From contig QQUU01000067.1 in the NCBI GenBank assembly GCA_003385605.1, positions 50,340-114,339 on the forward strand: a DNA stretch of 64,000 bases. The letters are read 5' to 3'. The position numbers were made by a program, and so were the translations under genes. Positions 44,689-52,389 of this stretch are shown piece by piece (the stretch's first letter is position 1; every line of letters begins with the position of its first letter). The DNA is from Bacteroidota bacterium. GTDB taxonomy: Bacteria; Bacteroidota; Bacteroidia; Flavobacteriales; Schleiferiaceae. The notes under the pieces were generated by a model. It worked only from the letters and a program-made list of their open reading frames with translations, was not told where the DNA came from and searched no databases.

Positions 44689-45455
44689 AAACAAAAAAAG
44701 AAATCGTCGACAACTGGCTTGTACGCTATACGGGAGTAGCCCTTGAAGATTTTGGGCATTACATACTCTTGACCAATTTTCAGCATTATGTAGACCTCTT
44801 TGCGCAGATCACAGGAGCAGAGGTACAGGGCAGAGATAAAAGTATGAGCAGTGCCACGCACAACGGCATTACGATGATCAACTTTGGAATGGGTTCTCCT
44901 AATGCTGCAACTATTATGGACCTACTGTCGGCCATAGAACCAAAGGCAGTGCTGTTTTTAGGGAAATGCGGCGGACTGAAAAAACGAAATTCTATCGGTG
45001 ATTTCATATTGCCTATTGGTGCTATACGTGGCGAGGGTACATCCGACGATTATTTCCCACCCGAAGTACCGGCTATGCCTTCATTTGCTTTGCAAAAGGC
45101 CGTATCGACTACTGTGCGTGATAACAACATCAACTATTGGACAGGTACTGTCTACACCACCAACCGCAGAGTGTGGGAGTTTGACGACGAGTTTAAAGAA
45201 TACCTGTTGGCCATACGGGCCTACGCCATTGATATGGAAACAGCCACCCTATTCACGGTAGGATTTCACAATCACATCCCAACTGGTGCACTCTTGCTTG
45301 TAACAGATTCACCGATGGTTCCTGAGGGCGTGAAAACCATGGAAAAGGATAAAGTAAATTCAAGAAAGTTCGACGAAAGCCATGTGCAGCTTGGTATTAA
45401 GAGCCTTGAACAACTCATCAATAACGGGAATACCATACGCCATTTGAAGTTTTAA
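44685..45455 (+). CDS. amn: AMP nucleosidase (short form)
   Basis: A 256-aa phosphorylase-superfamily enzyme that cleaves AMP to adenine and ribose 5-phosphate. It shows ITMINFGMGSPNAATIMDLL (~61-80), LGKCGGLKK and the nucleoside-binding AIDMETATLFTVG segment (~184-196). The length fits the short Bacteroidota form, which lacks the N-terminal domain of the E. coli enzyme. It is translationally coupled to cdd (ATGA overlap), joining purine and pyrimidine salvage in one unit. Confidence 0.88.
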   Translation: MKTKKEIVDNWLVRYTGVALEDFGHYILLTNFQHYVDLFAQITGAEVQGRDKSMSSATHNGITMINFGMGSPNAATIMDLLSAIEPKAVLFLGKCGGLKKRNSIGDFILPIGAIRGEGTSDDYFPPEVPAMPSFALQKAVSTTVRDNNINYWTGTVYTTNRRVWEFDDEFKEYLLAIRAYAIDMETATLFTVGFHNHIPTGALLLVTDSPMVPEGVKTMEKDKVNSRKFDESHVQLGIKSLEQLINNGNTIRHLKF

Positions 45456-45484
45456 AATCTTTGCTAAAATCTTTCATTAAAGGG

Positions 45485-45515
45485 TTGTTTAGAACGATTC
45501 TAGATAGTACGTTTG
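45485..45515 (+). promoter_or_regulatory. Promoter with embedded palindrome for FecA-like receptor
   Basis: TTG (45485-45487), 20 bp, TACGTTTG (45508-45515): a full Bacteroidota promoter, 33 bp before the ATG. The spacer contains TTTAGAA-CGA-TTCTAGA (45488-45504), a palindrome with one mismatch, so a repressor bound there would block the promoter. The direct repeat AAAATCTTT lies further upstream, around 45454-45474. Confidence 0.65.
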
Positions 45516-45548
45516 CCGTGTTATTTAAAATCAATCTAAATAATTCGG

Positions 45549-47693
45549 ATGATTACCCCACTCCTATTTGCAGTCAGTTTCTCAGCGGCGGAACCTATTG
45601 ACACTACCCTACCTGCTCCGGTAGAGTTAGAGAGCATCACCATCACTTCCACGCATTCGAAAACCAACCACCGTTCCTCTTCAGAATTGGTCTTGCCTAT
45701 GATCGAATTGGCCCGATTCAATGTGGTAGATGGTAACACTCTATTGCAATCTCAGCCCGGGGTATATACTCAACAAGAAGATGGCTGGGGTTTGAGGTTG
45801 AACATCGGTATCCGCGGAACGGGTGTAGAACGCTCCTCACGCATAACACTAATGGAAGACGGAATCCTCACCGCTCCAGCGGCGTATTCAGCCCCTGCAG
45901 CGTACTATTCACCAGTACTTTGGAAGTATGAGCAAATTGAAATTCTCAAAGGCGGCGCTGCATTAATTACGGGTCCTCAAAGTACTGGGGGTGCAATTAA
46001 TTTTGTCACGGCTACACCGCAAGAAAACGACTACCATCAAATTAGAACGACTGCTGGTGCCTTTGGACGACTCATGGCGAATGCACGTGGGCAAGTTACC
46101 TTAAACGATCGAAGCCAATTCTTCTATGGGTTAGGCAGAAACGGTGCAGATGGATTCAACAATATTGACGGTCAGCGATATGGCGGATTCGGATTAAACG
46201 ATGGTTACTTCAAATGGATACAGCACCTAGACGATAATGATATACACCATTTAGAGGTATTCGTTGCAGGAACCACTGAACGTTCAAATCAAACCTATTT
46301 AGGCCAGAGCCTTGAAGATGCTTTAACCAATCCGAACGGACGCTACATTGCTAGTGCTTTGGATAACATGGCCATGGAGCGTTCAATGGCTCGTCTTGGC
46401 TACACCATCAACTTGAAGAAAGGCTGGTTACGAGCAGACCTGTACCGTCAGTTCGTACACAGAAATTGGTATAAACTAGATAAAGTATCCGACGGTTCTT
46501 CAAGCGTAGGTTTATCTTCAATCCTTGCTAACCCGCAAGACTATTTGGGCTTCTATGAAGCTCTAAGAGGAAGAAATACAGACCCTTACACCGCTACGCT
46601 TAAAGCAAATAATCGCTATTATTTAAGCCAAGGACTTCAGCTAAGAGGGCAACTAAGTCAACGTGCTGGGGATGTAATTTTCAAACATGAAGCCGGTTCA
46701 AGATTCCATTACGACCATGCAGATAGATTTCAGCAAAGGGACACATATACCCTATCAGAAAAAACGCCTGTATTCCTAGAAGAAGGGGTTGCAGGGTCGG
46801 CAGGAAATAGATTAGATGCAGCAAGAGCATTTAGTGCTTACGCAAGAACGACTGCTTCCTGGAATTCATGGAGCTTGCAATTAGGACTTCGCGGAGAACA
46901 TATTGAAAGTTTCCGAACAGATTGGGGCAGCACTGATCCAGAACGTGATGGATTCGACTTGAGCAAACGCTCGAATAGGACTCAAACGCTTCTTCCAGGA
47001 ATGAGTATTAGTAAGGAGCTAGGTAATTGGAGCCTATTTACGGGAGTTCATCAGGGTATGACTCCGGCAGGAAGCAAGGACGGTGTACTTCCAGAACTTA
47101 GCCTCAATACAGAATTTGGTATCCAGAATATAAAGCAACCTATTGCACTTACCGTCTTCCACAGTGAATACGCAAGGCTATTGGGCTCTGATGCAGCATC
47201 TTCAGGCGGTTCCGGTACTGGTGAGCTGTTTAACGGTGGAGCTGCGCAGATCAGCGGAATAGAGGCACAATGGGCTGGCCAATTTGGCAAGTGGAACCTA
47301 CAAACCTCTGCAACTTATACAAGAGCTGTGTTCACCGAGAGTTTCAGTAGCGAGTTTGACGGATGGGGCAACGTAAAAGAAGGAGACATCCTTCCATACC
47401 TGCCCGCAGTTCAAGCTAATGCACAAGTACTTTACGAAAGTGGTAAGTGGAATACAGGTCTTCAACTGCAAGCATTGGGCGCACGTAAATCAGCCTCTGA
47501 GCTCGATGAATATGATCTTCCAGCGGCGTTGGTAGCGAATTACTCGATCAACTATAAGTTCAGCAAGGTGTGTACGCTGCAAGCCGGCATCCAAAACATC
47601 ACAAACACCCGTCACATTGTTGCGGCAAGGCCCGCAGGATATCGCACCTTTACCCCTAGAATGTGGACTTTAGGATTAGCTTTAGATCTATAA
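45549..47693 (+). CDS. TonB-dependent receptor, FecA-like siderophore type
   Basis: A 714-aa outer-membrane receptor. It has a short signal region (MITPLLFAVSFSAAEP) and then directly the TonB box/plug without a carboxypeptidase-like domain. The plug (~45-150) contains LLQSQPGVYTQQEDGWGLRLNIGIRGTG and EILKGGAALITGPQSTGGAINFVT, closely resembling FecA-group receptors for ferric dicitrate and related chelates. The C-terminus ends in a typical barrel strand (FTPRMWTLGLALDL). The promoter has a palindrome in its spacer, fitting iron-type regulation. Its stop codon is directly adjacent to the convergent CotH gene. Confidence 0.85.
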   Translation: MITPLLFAVSFSAAEPIDTTLPAPVELESITITSTHSKTNHRSSSELVLPMIELARFNVVDGNTLLQSQPGVYTQQEDGWGLRLNIGIRGTGVERSSRITLMEDGILTAPAAYSAPAAYYSPVLWKYEQIEILKGGAALITGPQSTGGAINFVTATPQENDYHQIRTTAGAFGRLMANARGQVTLNDRSQFFYGLGRNGADGFNNIDGQRYGGFGLNDGYFKWIQHLDDNDIHHLEVFVAGTTERSNQTYLGQSLEDALTNPNGRYIASALDNMAMERSMARLGYTINLKKGWLRADLYRQFVHRNWYKLDKVSDGSSSVGLSSILANPQDYLGFYEALRGRNTDPYTATLKANNRYYLSQGLQLRGQLSQRAGDVIFKHEAGSRFHYDHADRFQQRDTYTLSEKTPVFLEEGVAGSAGNRLDAARAFSAYARTTASWNSWSLQLGLRGEHIESFRTDWGSTDPERDGFDLSKRSNRTQTLLPGMSISKELGNWSLFTGVHQGMTPAGSKDGVLPELSLNTEFGIQNIKQPIALTVFHSEYARLLGSDAASSGGSGTGELFNGGAAQISGIEAQWAGQFGKWNLQTSATYTRAVFTESFSSEFDGWGNVKEGDILPYLPAVQANAQVLYESGKWNTGLQLQALGARKSASELDEYDLPAALVANYSINYKFSKVCTLQAGIQNITNTRHIVAARPAGYRTFTPRMWTLGLALDL

Positions 47694-49988
47694 CTATAGA
47701 ACAGAAAGTACCCTAATTGCACCGCCACTGGATTTTCCTGAATAATGAAGGATGATCTGTTGGCGGTTTTTGATATGCTTAAATCTATGTGTTGCCCCAG
47801 CTTCTATTCTTTCCGTGAAAAGAAGTGCACCGCGTAAGTCGTAGCCTGTTAATATGAGACTCTCCGTAGAGGTGTTTTTCACTTCAAAACTGCCGCGATG
47901 TGGGTTTGGATAAACAGAAAGTTGAATCGGCTCCAATTCTTCCAATTCTAAAGCTCCATTACTAGCATCTGGCGTCGGCATCGAAAATAACACCCAGTTC
48001 GGTGAGGCATCGTAACTGCGTCCGTAGCTCACATCCGTAGTCTGTGGGCCGTAGCTGATATAATCAACCGTATCTGCTGTTCCGTTTGGATCATAGAACA
48101 GTGCAACCTCCTCCCCAGATTTAGCAAGCTTGAAAGGCATATGATACGGGTCGACAACAGCCTCATCAGAAGCCCAGAATAAGACGAAATCACCAGCAGG
48201 TAGCGATACTGCGGGCAAACTGAATTTAGTAGGATTGCCTAAATCGTCCGTAAGGCCATAATCGCCCAGATAAATAGGATCAGATGATGCATTATATAGT
48301 TCAACCCAGTCATAATATTCACCGTCCGTCGCAGCTATTGTACCGTTGTTGCTTGCCATGATTTCGTTGATGACTAATCCGCTAGTCGGATTTTGGAAAC
48401 CAAGGACGTGGTACTCATGCCCGGCCCGTTCAGGCGAAAACTTGCCAATTGTGGTACCGTCAGCATAGATATAATAGTGTTGTTGAACACTTGAAACTGT
48501 AGTAAAAGCACCATAAACTCCGTCGTTTGCCGCTCCATCTCCATGCAGTCCATCGTCATACATCTGTTGACGGTTGAATCTTTCTTCAACATCATTCCTT
48601 GTGCTTACATACACTGCGTTAGCGTTCAAGACTGAAGCCGTTATGGTACCCGTAGTACTTGATGACATTGTAGCTGTGATGTTTGAGATTTCCGGTTGCG
48701 TCGCAGTAAAATCGGAAAGTCCAAGAATGTAGGTGCTACGCGCATTCATTAGCGCCGAGATCCCTGGAGCAGAATTTCCGCCTCCTGGGCCGCCACCTCC
48801 AGGTCCACCTCCACCCGGTCCACTGCTAACATCCGTGGTAATGTTGGATTGAAATTGGGCGTATGTAGTTAGTTTATTTGGATCAGAATTCACCGCACTA
48901 TCAATAAAGTTGTGATAGTACTGGGCTTTGGTGTAATAGCTGCCATCACTGAAATTCTCCTCCATGATGGTCTTCAGGTGCGCCAAATACATGCGTTTGT
49001 ACATAGGCACATTGAGTAGTTTCTGTATCAGTGGCCATCCCGCATCGTTTGCGTGCAATAAATGCGTCATTTGAGCTTTCGAAGTAGTATTGCTCAGATT
49101 AATAGTACCAGTCATGCTGAACTTTCCAAAACTTTCATTCAAATCCCAGATAATGGGATAGAACTGACGACTCTTGGTGCGGTACAAATAGTAATTCTGT
49201 TTGAACCCACCGGAATAGCTGTCCAAATTGACTAAAGCATTATTAAACGCATGCATCCACAGAGCTTGATCCACTTGAAGAATATCTTCTATGGCTGAAA
49301 CATTGTTCTTAAGCGTATCCATAAGGTGAATCAACTCTGCCCAACCTGCATCCGACTTTAGTTCGTACGAGTCGTAATAATCTGTACTGTCGTTTCCGTC
49401 GTAAACTAAATCAGGGTAGGTAGTGGTTCCAGGACCCGCACCTGCCGGGGGATTGCACTTCACGAAGGTGCGCTTTTTGGAGCCCAAGTAAGTATCAACA
49501 AATCTTTTCGTGATTGCCTCCGCGCTGGTATACAGCCCCATTTGCGACCCATTCACGTAGACTACAGCATAATTCGCTTTTGGAGCAAACATATACTGGC
49601 GAGCAATGTCATAGGAAAGTACTTCCCTTAAAAAAGAAGGATCCTTAGAAACATTACTCAGTTTGATATCTGTGAATCCTTGATAATCATGGTTCTTATA
49701 AGTGTCCAATTCTATATGCCAAGGATTCTTAGTTTGGTTAGGCTGATACGTGGAATTCCCTTTGTACTTCACCCCTACACTATCATAGAGCGTCCCGTTG
49801 ATACTTACAGACTGAGCCATAATGTAGCCCTCACTGCCTGCTTTGGCGGTATCTAACATATAATCCCAGTTGCTTTGTGCAAAGGTGATTTGAATATTAG
49901 TGATGTGTGTAGAATCGTAAAGTCCTTGGGCGTTTACAGAAGAGAACGACCCAATCAAAAGGGCTAGGAAGTAGAGGTATTTGCGCAT
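47694..49988 (-). CDS. T9SS protein with CotH kinase-like and lamin-tail domains
   Basis: A 764-aa secreted protein starting MRKYLYFLALLIGSFSSVNAQ; an ATG 8 codons upstream is less likely. A CotH-like domain spans ~25-400, with VGVKYKGNSTYQPNQTKNPWHIEL, DIKLSNVSKDPSFLREVLSYDIAR and FYPIIWDLNESFG supplying the kinase-like residues. A Gly-rich linker (SSGPGGGGPGGGGPGGG) follows at ~384-400. A lamin-tail domain (~540-650; LVINEIMASNNG, YDWVELYN) precedes a type A-like sorting domain starting SVYPNPHRGSFEV. CotH-fold proteins can phosphorylate other proteins; secreted bacterial ones are poorly studied. The likely location is the cell surface or medium. Confidence 0.85.
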   Translation of the reverse strand: MRKYLYFLALLIGSFSSVNAQGLYDSTHITNIQITFAQSNWDYMLDTAKAGSEGYIMAQSVSINGTLYDSVGVKYKGNSTYQPNQTKNPWHIELDTYKNHDYQGFTDIKLSNVSKDPSFLREVLSYDIARQYMFAPKANYAVVYVNGSQMGLYTSAEAITKRFVDTYLGSKKRTFVKCNPPAGAGPGTTTYPDLVYDGNDSTDYYDSYELKSDAGWAELIHLMDTLKNNVSAIEDILQVDQALWMHAFNNALVNLDSYSGGFKQNYYLYRTKSRQFYPIIWDLNESFGKFSMTGTINLSNTTSKAQMTHLLHANDAGWPLIQKLLNVPMYKRMYLAHLKTIMEENFSDGSYYTKAQYYHNFIDSAVNSDPNKLTTYAQFQSNITTDVSSGPGGGGPGGGGPGGGNSAPGISALMNARSTYILGLSDFTATQPEISNITATMSSSTTGTITASVLNANAVYVSTRNDVEERFNRQQMYDDGLHGDGAANDGVYGAFTTVSSVQQHYYIYADGTTIGKFSPERAGHEYHVLGFQNPTSGLVINEIMASNNGTIAATDGEYYDWVELYNASSDPIYLGDYGLTDDLGNPTKFSLPAVSLPAGDFVLFWASDEAVVDPYHMPFKLAKSGEEVALFYDPNGTADTVDYISYGPQTTDVSYGRSYDASPNWVLFSMPTPDASNGALELEELEPIQLSVYPNPHRGSFEVKNTSTESLILTGYDLRGALLFTERIEAGATHRFKHIKNRQQIILHYSGKSSGGAIRVLSVL

Positions 49989-50072
49989 GTTGGCGGATTT
50001 AGTTAGAGGCAATGTTACATTGATTATACAACTTATTGAGCATTCTATTTCAAAAAGGTTTAATCGATATGA

Positions 50073-50102
50073 AATAAAAAACCAACCCGTTGTGGGCTGG
50101 TT
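50073..50102 (-). terminator. Second minus-strand terminator below tRNA-Ser(GGA)
   Basis: On the minus strand AACCAGCCC and GGGTTGGTT pair with one wobble and are followed by TTTTTATT. It follows a duplicated tRNA tail and looks like a copy of the true tRNA terminator at 50251. Confidence 0.65.
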
Positions 50103-50111
50103 TCCTGAATA

Positions 50112-50130
50112 TTGCAGAGAGGAAGGGATT
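50112..50130 (-). repeat. Duplicated 3' tail of tRNA-Ser(GGA)
   Basis: A 19-bp stretch (TTGCAGAGAGGAAGGGATT) is identical to 50289-50307, which covers the acceptor 3' strand and part of the T-stem of tRNA-Ser(GGA). The rest of the tRNA is missing. It is either the relic of a deleted tandem tRNA copy or an attachment-site footprint. Confidence 0.6.
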
Positions 50131-50250
50131 TCTTGCCTTCAGCAAGAGAACCCAAAGGAGGAACTGTCAATCCAATAAAAGCCCGCTGAGGCTGTGCATC
50201 ATTGTCTTTTTTTTATACCCTCTCATTCGAGCAAGCTCTATTCGGAGCAT

Positions 50251-50280
50251 AAAAAAACCCACTCATTACTGAGCGGGCTT
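50251..50280 (-). terminator. Terminator of tRNA-Ser(GGA)
   Basis: On the minus strand AGCCCGCTCA and TGAGTGGGT pair around GTAA and are followed by TTTTTTT, about 10 bp after the tRNA. Confidence 0.8.
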
Positions 50281-50291
50281 TTCTTGAATTG

Positions 50292-50378
50292 CAGAGAGGA
50301 AGGGATTCGAACCCTCGATAGGCTTGCACCTATACCAGCTTTCCAGGCGGGCCCTTTCAACCACTCAGGCACCTCTCT
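50292..50378 (-). tRNA. tRNA-Ser (anticodon GGA)
   Basis: 87 nt, class II with a long variable arm (TATAGGTGCAAGCCTATCG) and discriminator G. Acceptor AGAGAGG/CCTCTCT is fully paired, beginning with A1 rather than the usual G1. Loop CTGGAAA gives GGA. The anticodon stem CCCGC/GCTGG contains one C-T mismatch at position 29-41. Confidence 0.9.
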
Positions 50379-50386
50379 AGGGACTG

Positions 50387-50417
50387 CGAAAATAGGCATC
50401 GGACAATTACTAGACAA
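50387..50417 (-). promoter_or_regulatory. Promoter of tRNA-Ser(GGA)
   Basis: Minus strand: TTG (complement of 50415-50417), 20 bp, TATTTTCG (complement of 50387-50394), one base off the -7 consensus, ending 9 bp before the tRNA. Confidence 0.65.
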
Positions 50418-50466
50418 ACGCGCGCAAACCCTTATTAAGTGTACATCTTACACTATATTTAGGGCA

Positions 50467-52389
50467 ATGAGAATTACCGCCATTTCAATACTACTATTTT
50501 GCACCTTGTTCGCTCAAGGTCAGAGCGATACATTCTTTGTTCTCCCTCCACTTCTCGAGTGGGAAGGCGGCGATCACGACATCAATCTGAATTTCTCCAC
50601 CACCGAACCTAGCGCTCAGGTGTGGGTGTACAATAGTGACATGTCTCTTTCTCAGAACCTTACCGTGACCTCAGGAAACGTAGCTACGCTGAGTTTTACC
50701 ACACCTGTAGCTGGACTTTTGAGCACCTATGGGGCACGAGAATTGAATTGGCCCAACTCAAAAAGGTACAAAGACGCTTTATTCATTGAATCCACTGCAC
50801 CGGTTACGGTAACCGAACAAATTGTAGAACCTTTCAACCAAGAAATCATCACCGCGAAAGGTCGGAATGCGTTAGGTAAAGAGTTTTATGTGGCCAGCCA
50901 AACTCTCATTACGACAACCGTTAGCGGTACATTCTTCGGATACCATGGTATGCATTACATCAGTGTTGTGGCCATGGAGGACAATACAGAAATTAAATTC
51001 AAAGCAGCAGACGGCAATGTTTTCACAACAGGCGCTGATAGTGTTGTTTTCACTTTGAACCAAGGCCAAAGTTGGGTAAGTACGATGGAAGACGACCAGC
51101 AATTGCTCGGCACACGAATTACAGCGTCAAAACCTATCGCAGTAACAGCAGGCGGCAATCACTTAAAAAATGCTTCGGCCAACCACGGGGATGCCGGATT
51201 AGATCAAGTTACTCCTGTAGAACTTCTCGGGAATAAACATGTAATTCTGCGCGGATTAGCCTACCATCCAAACGATTATATCATGTGTATCGCCACAGAA
51301 GATGGCACCGATATAAGCGTTGATGGAACTCCCATTTTGACCAATGCCAATGCCGGGGAATCCGTAACCCACAGCATGGTAGGTTTAGCTACACAGCCTG
51401 GACGACCGTATGTCGTCGAAAGCAACAATCCTATCTACGTATTTCAAGCTACTACAGGTACTGTAGGCAACGAACCAGAAATGGGAATGGCACAGATTCC
51501 CCAGGTGAATTGTACCGGGTCTAATTTTATCCGTTACAACAGAGCACCTGGTCTCGCCACTGCTGCGATGGTTACCATACCAAGTAATGCCGTCGCCTCT
51601 TTAGAATACAATGGACTATCGGTAAGCTCAAATCCAAGTGTTACGGTGCAACAGAGCGCTTATGACGCGAGTTGGTCAGGCGTATTTATAAATTCCAATA
51701 CATTAACCAACAACTTCACTTTGGAGTGTCCTACCCCATTTCACGTGGGTATAATAGCGGGGCAAGGTACCTCAACAGGATTGTATGGGTACATCAGTGG
51801 TTTTGATGATAAATTTGAACTTTATGACCCTACAGATCCTTCTTCGACGGATATCATAGAGCTTCCCAAGCAGTGTGCTGATACGATTCCACTTATTTTC
51901 GGGTTTAATTCTTGCTCCGACAGTATCACAGTGATCTCAGCAGCGCTGCTCCAAGGTCAAGGAGTCTTATTAGACGAGAACCAGCAAGACACCATACTTC
52001 GAGTGGTTCCTGAGGAAGGATTCAGTGGCGATGTAATCGTTGCTGTTACAGTACGTGATGGCTCCGGTGGTGAAGAAAGTATTGAATTTAGGTTTGAACA
52101 TTTGGGCAAGAACTACGACCCTATTACGGTGCCTAACTTCATCACACCCAACAACGACCAAATCAACGATAGGCTCACTATTCGAAGTGATGACTACCTT
52201 GACCTGTTTGACATCACCATTTACAGCAGATGGGGAACTAAAGTGTACCAAGCCAATACTATGAGCCAGGCCTGGGACGGTCGATTGAACAATACCGATG
52301 TAGCCCCTGGGGTGTACTATTACACCATCAAAACAGAAACAATATGCGGTCCGTACACGAAAGCGGGCGCAATACACGTCATTCATTAA
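50467..52389 (+). CDS. IgGFc-binding-like T9SS type B surface protein 1
   Basis: A 640-aa protein starting MRITAISILLFCTLFAQG. I choose the ATG at 50467; an open frame further upstream runs through tRNA-Ser and is not coding. Residues ~20-440 are an IgGFc-binding-like β domain, with FFVLPPLLEWEGG, RYKDALFIE, HYISVVAMEDNTEI and KPIAVTAGGNHLKNASANHGDAGLDQVTPVE. The C-terminal ~85 residues are a gliding-motility-type (type B) T9SS sorting domain: ITPNNDQINDRLTI, FDITIYSRWG, VAPGVYYYTIK. It is predicted to be exported and kept at the surface. Its stop overlaps the next start (TAATG), so it is coupled to its paralogue. Confidence 0.87.
   Translation: MRITAISILLFCTLFAQGQSDTFFVLPPLLEWEGGDHDINLNFSTTEPSAQVWVYNSDMSLSQNLTVTSGNVATLSFTTPVAGLLSTYGARELNWPNSKRYKDALFIESTAPVTVTEQIVEPFNQEIITAKGRNALGKEFYVASQTLITTTVSGTFFGYHGMHYISVVAMEDNTEIKFKAADGNVFTTGADSVVFTLNQGQSWVSTMEDDQQLLGTRITASKPIAVTAGGNHLKNASANHGDAGLDQVTPVELLGNKHVILRGLAYHPNDYIMCIATEDGTDISVDGTPILTNANAGESVTHSMVGLATQPGRPYVVESNNPIYVFQATTGTVGNEPEMGMAQIPQVNCTGSNFIRYNRAPGLATAAMVTIPSNAVASLEYNGLSVSSNPSVTVQQSAYDASWSGVFINSNTLTNNFTLECPTPFHVGIIAGQGTSTGLYGYISGFDDKFELYDPTDPSSTDIIELPKQCADTIPLIFGFNSCSDSITVISAALLQGQGVLLDENQQDTILRVVPEEGFSGDVIVAVTVRDGSGGEESIEFRFEHLGKNYDPITVPNFITPNNDQINDRLTIRSDDYLDLFDITIYSRWGTKVYQANTMSQAWDGRLNNTDVAPGVYYYTIKTETICGPYTKAGAIHVIH

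Noticed and set aside
50194..50466. Open frame extending the first IgGFc-like protein upstream with an ATG at 50194
   Set aside because: It runs straight through tRNA-Ser(GGA) and its terminator; the signal peptide begins at the ATG at 50467.
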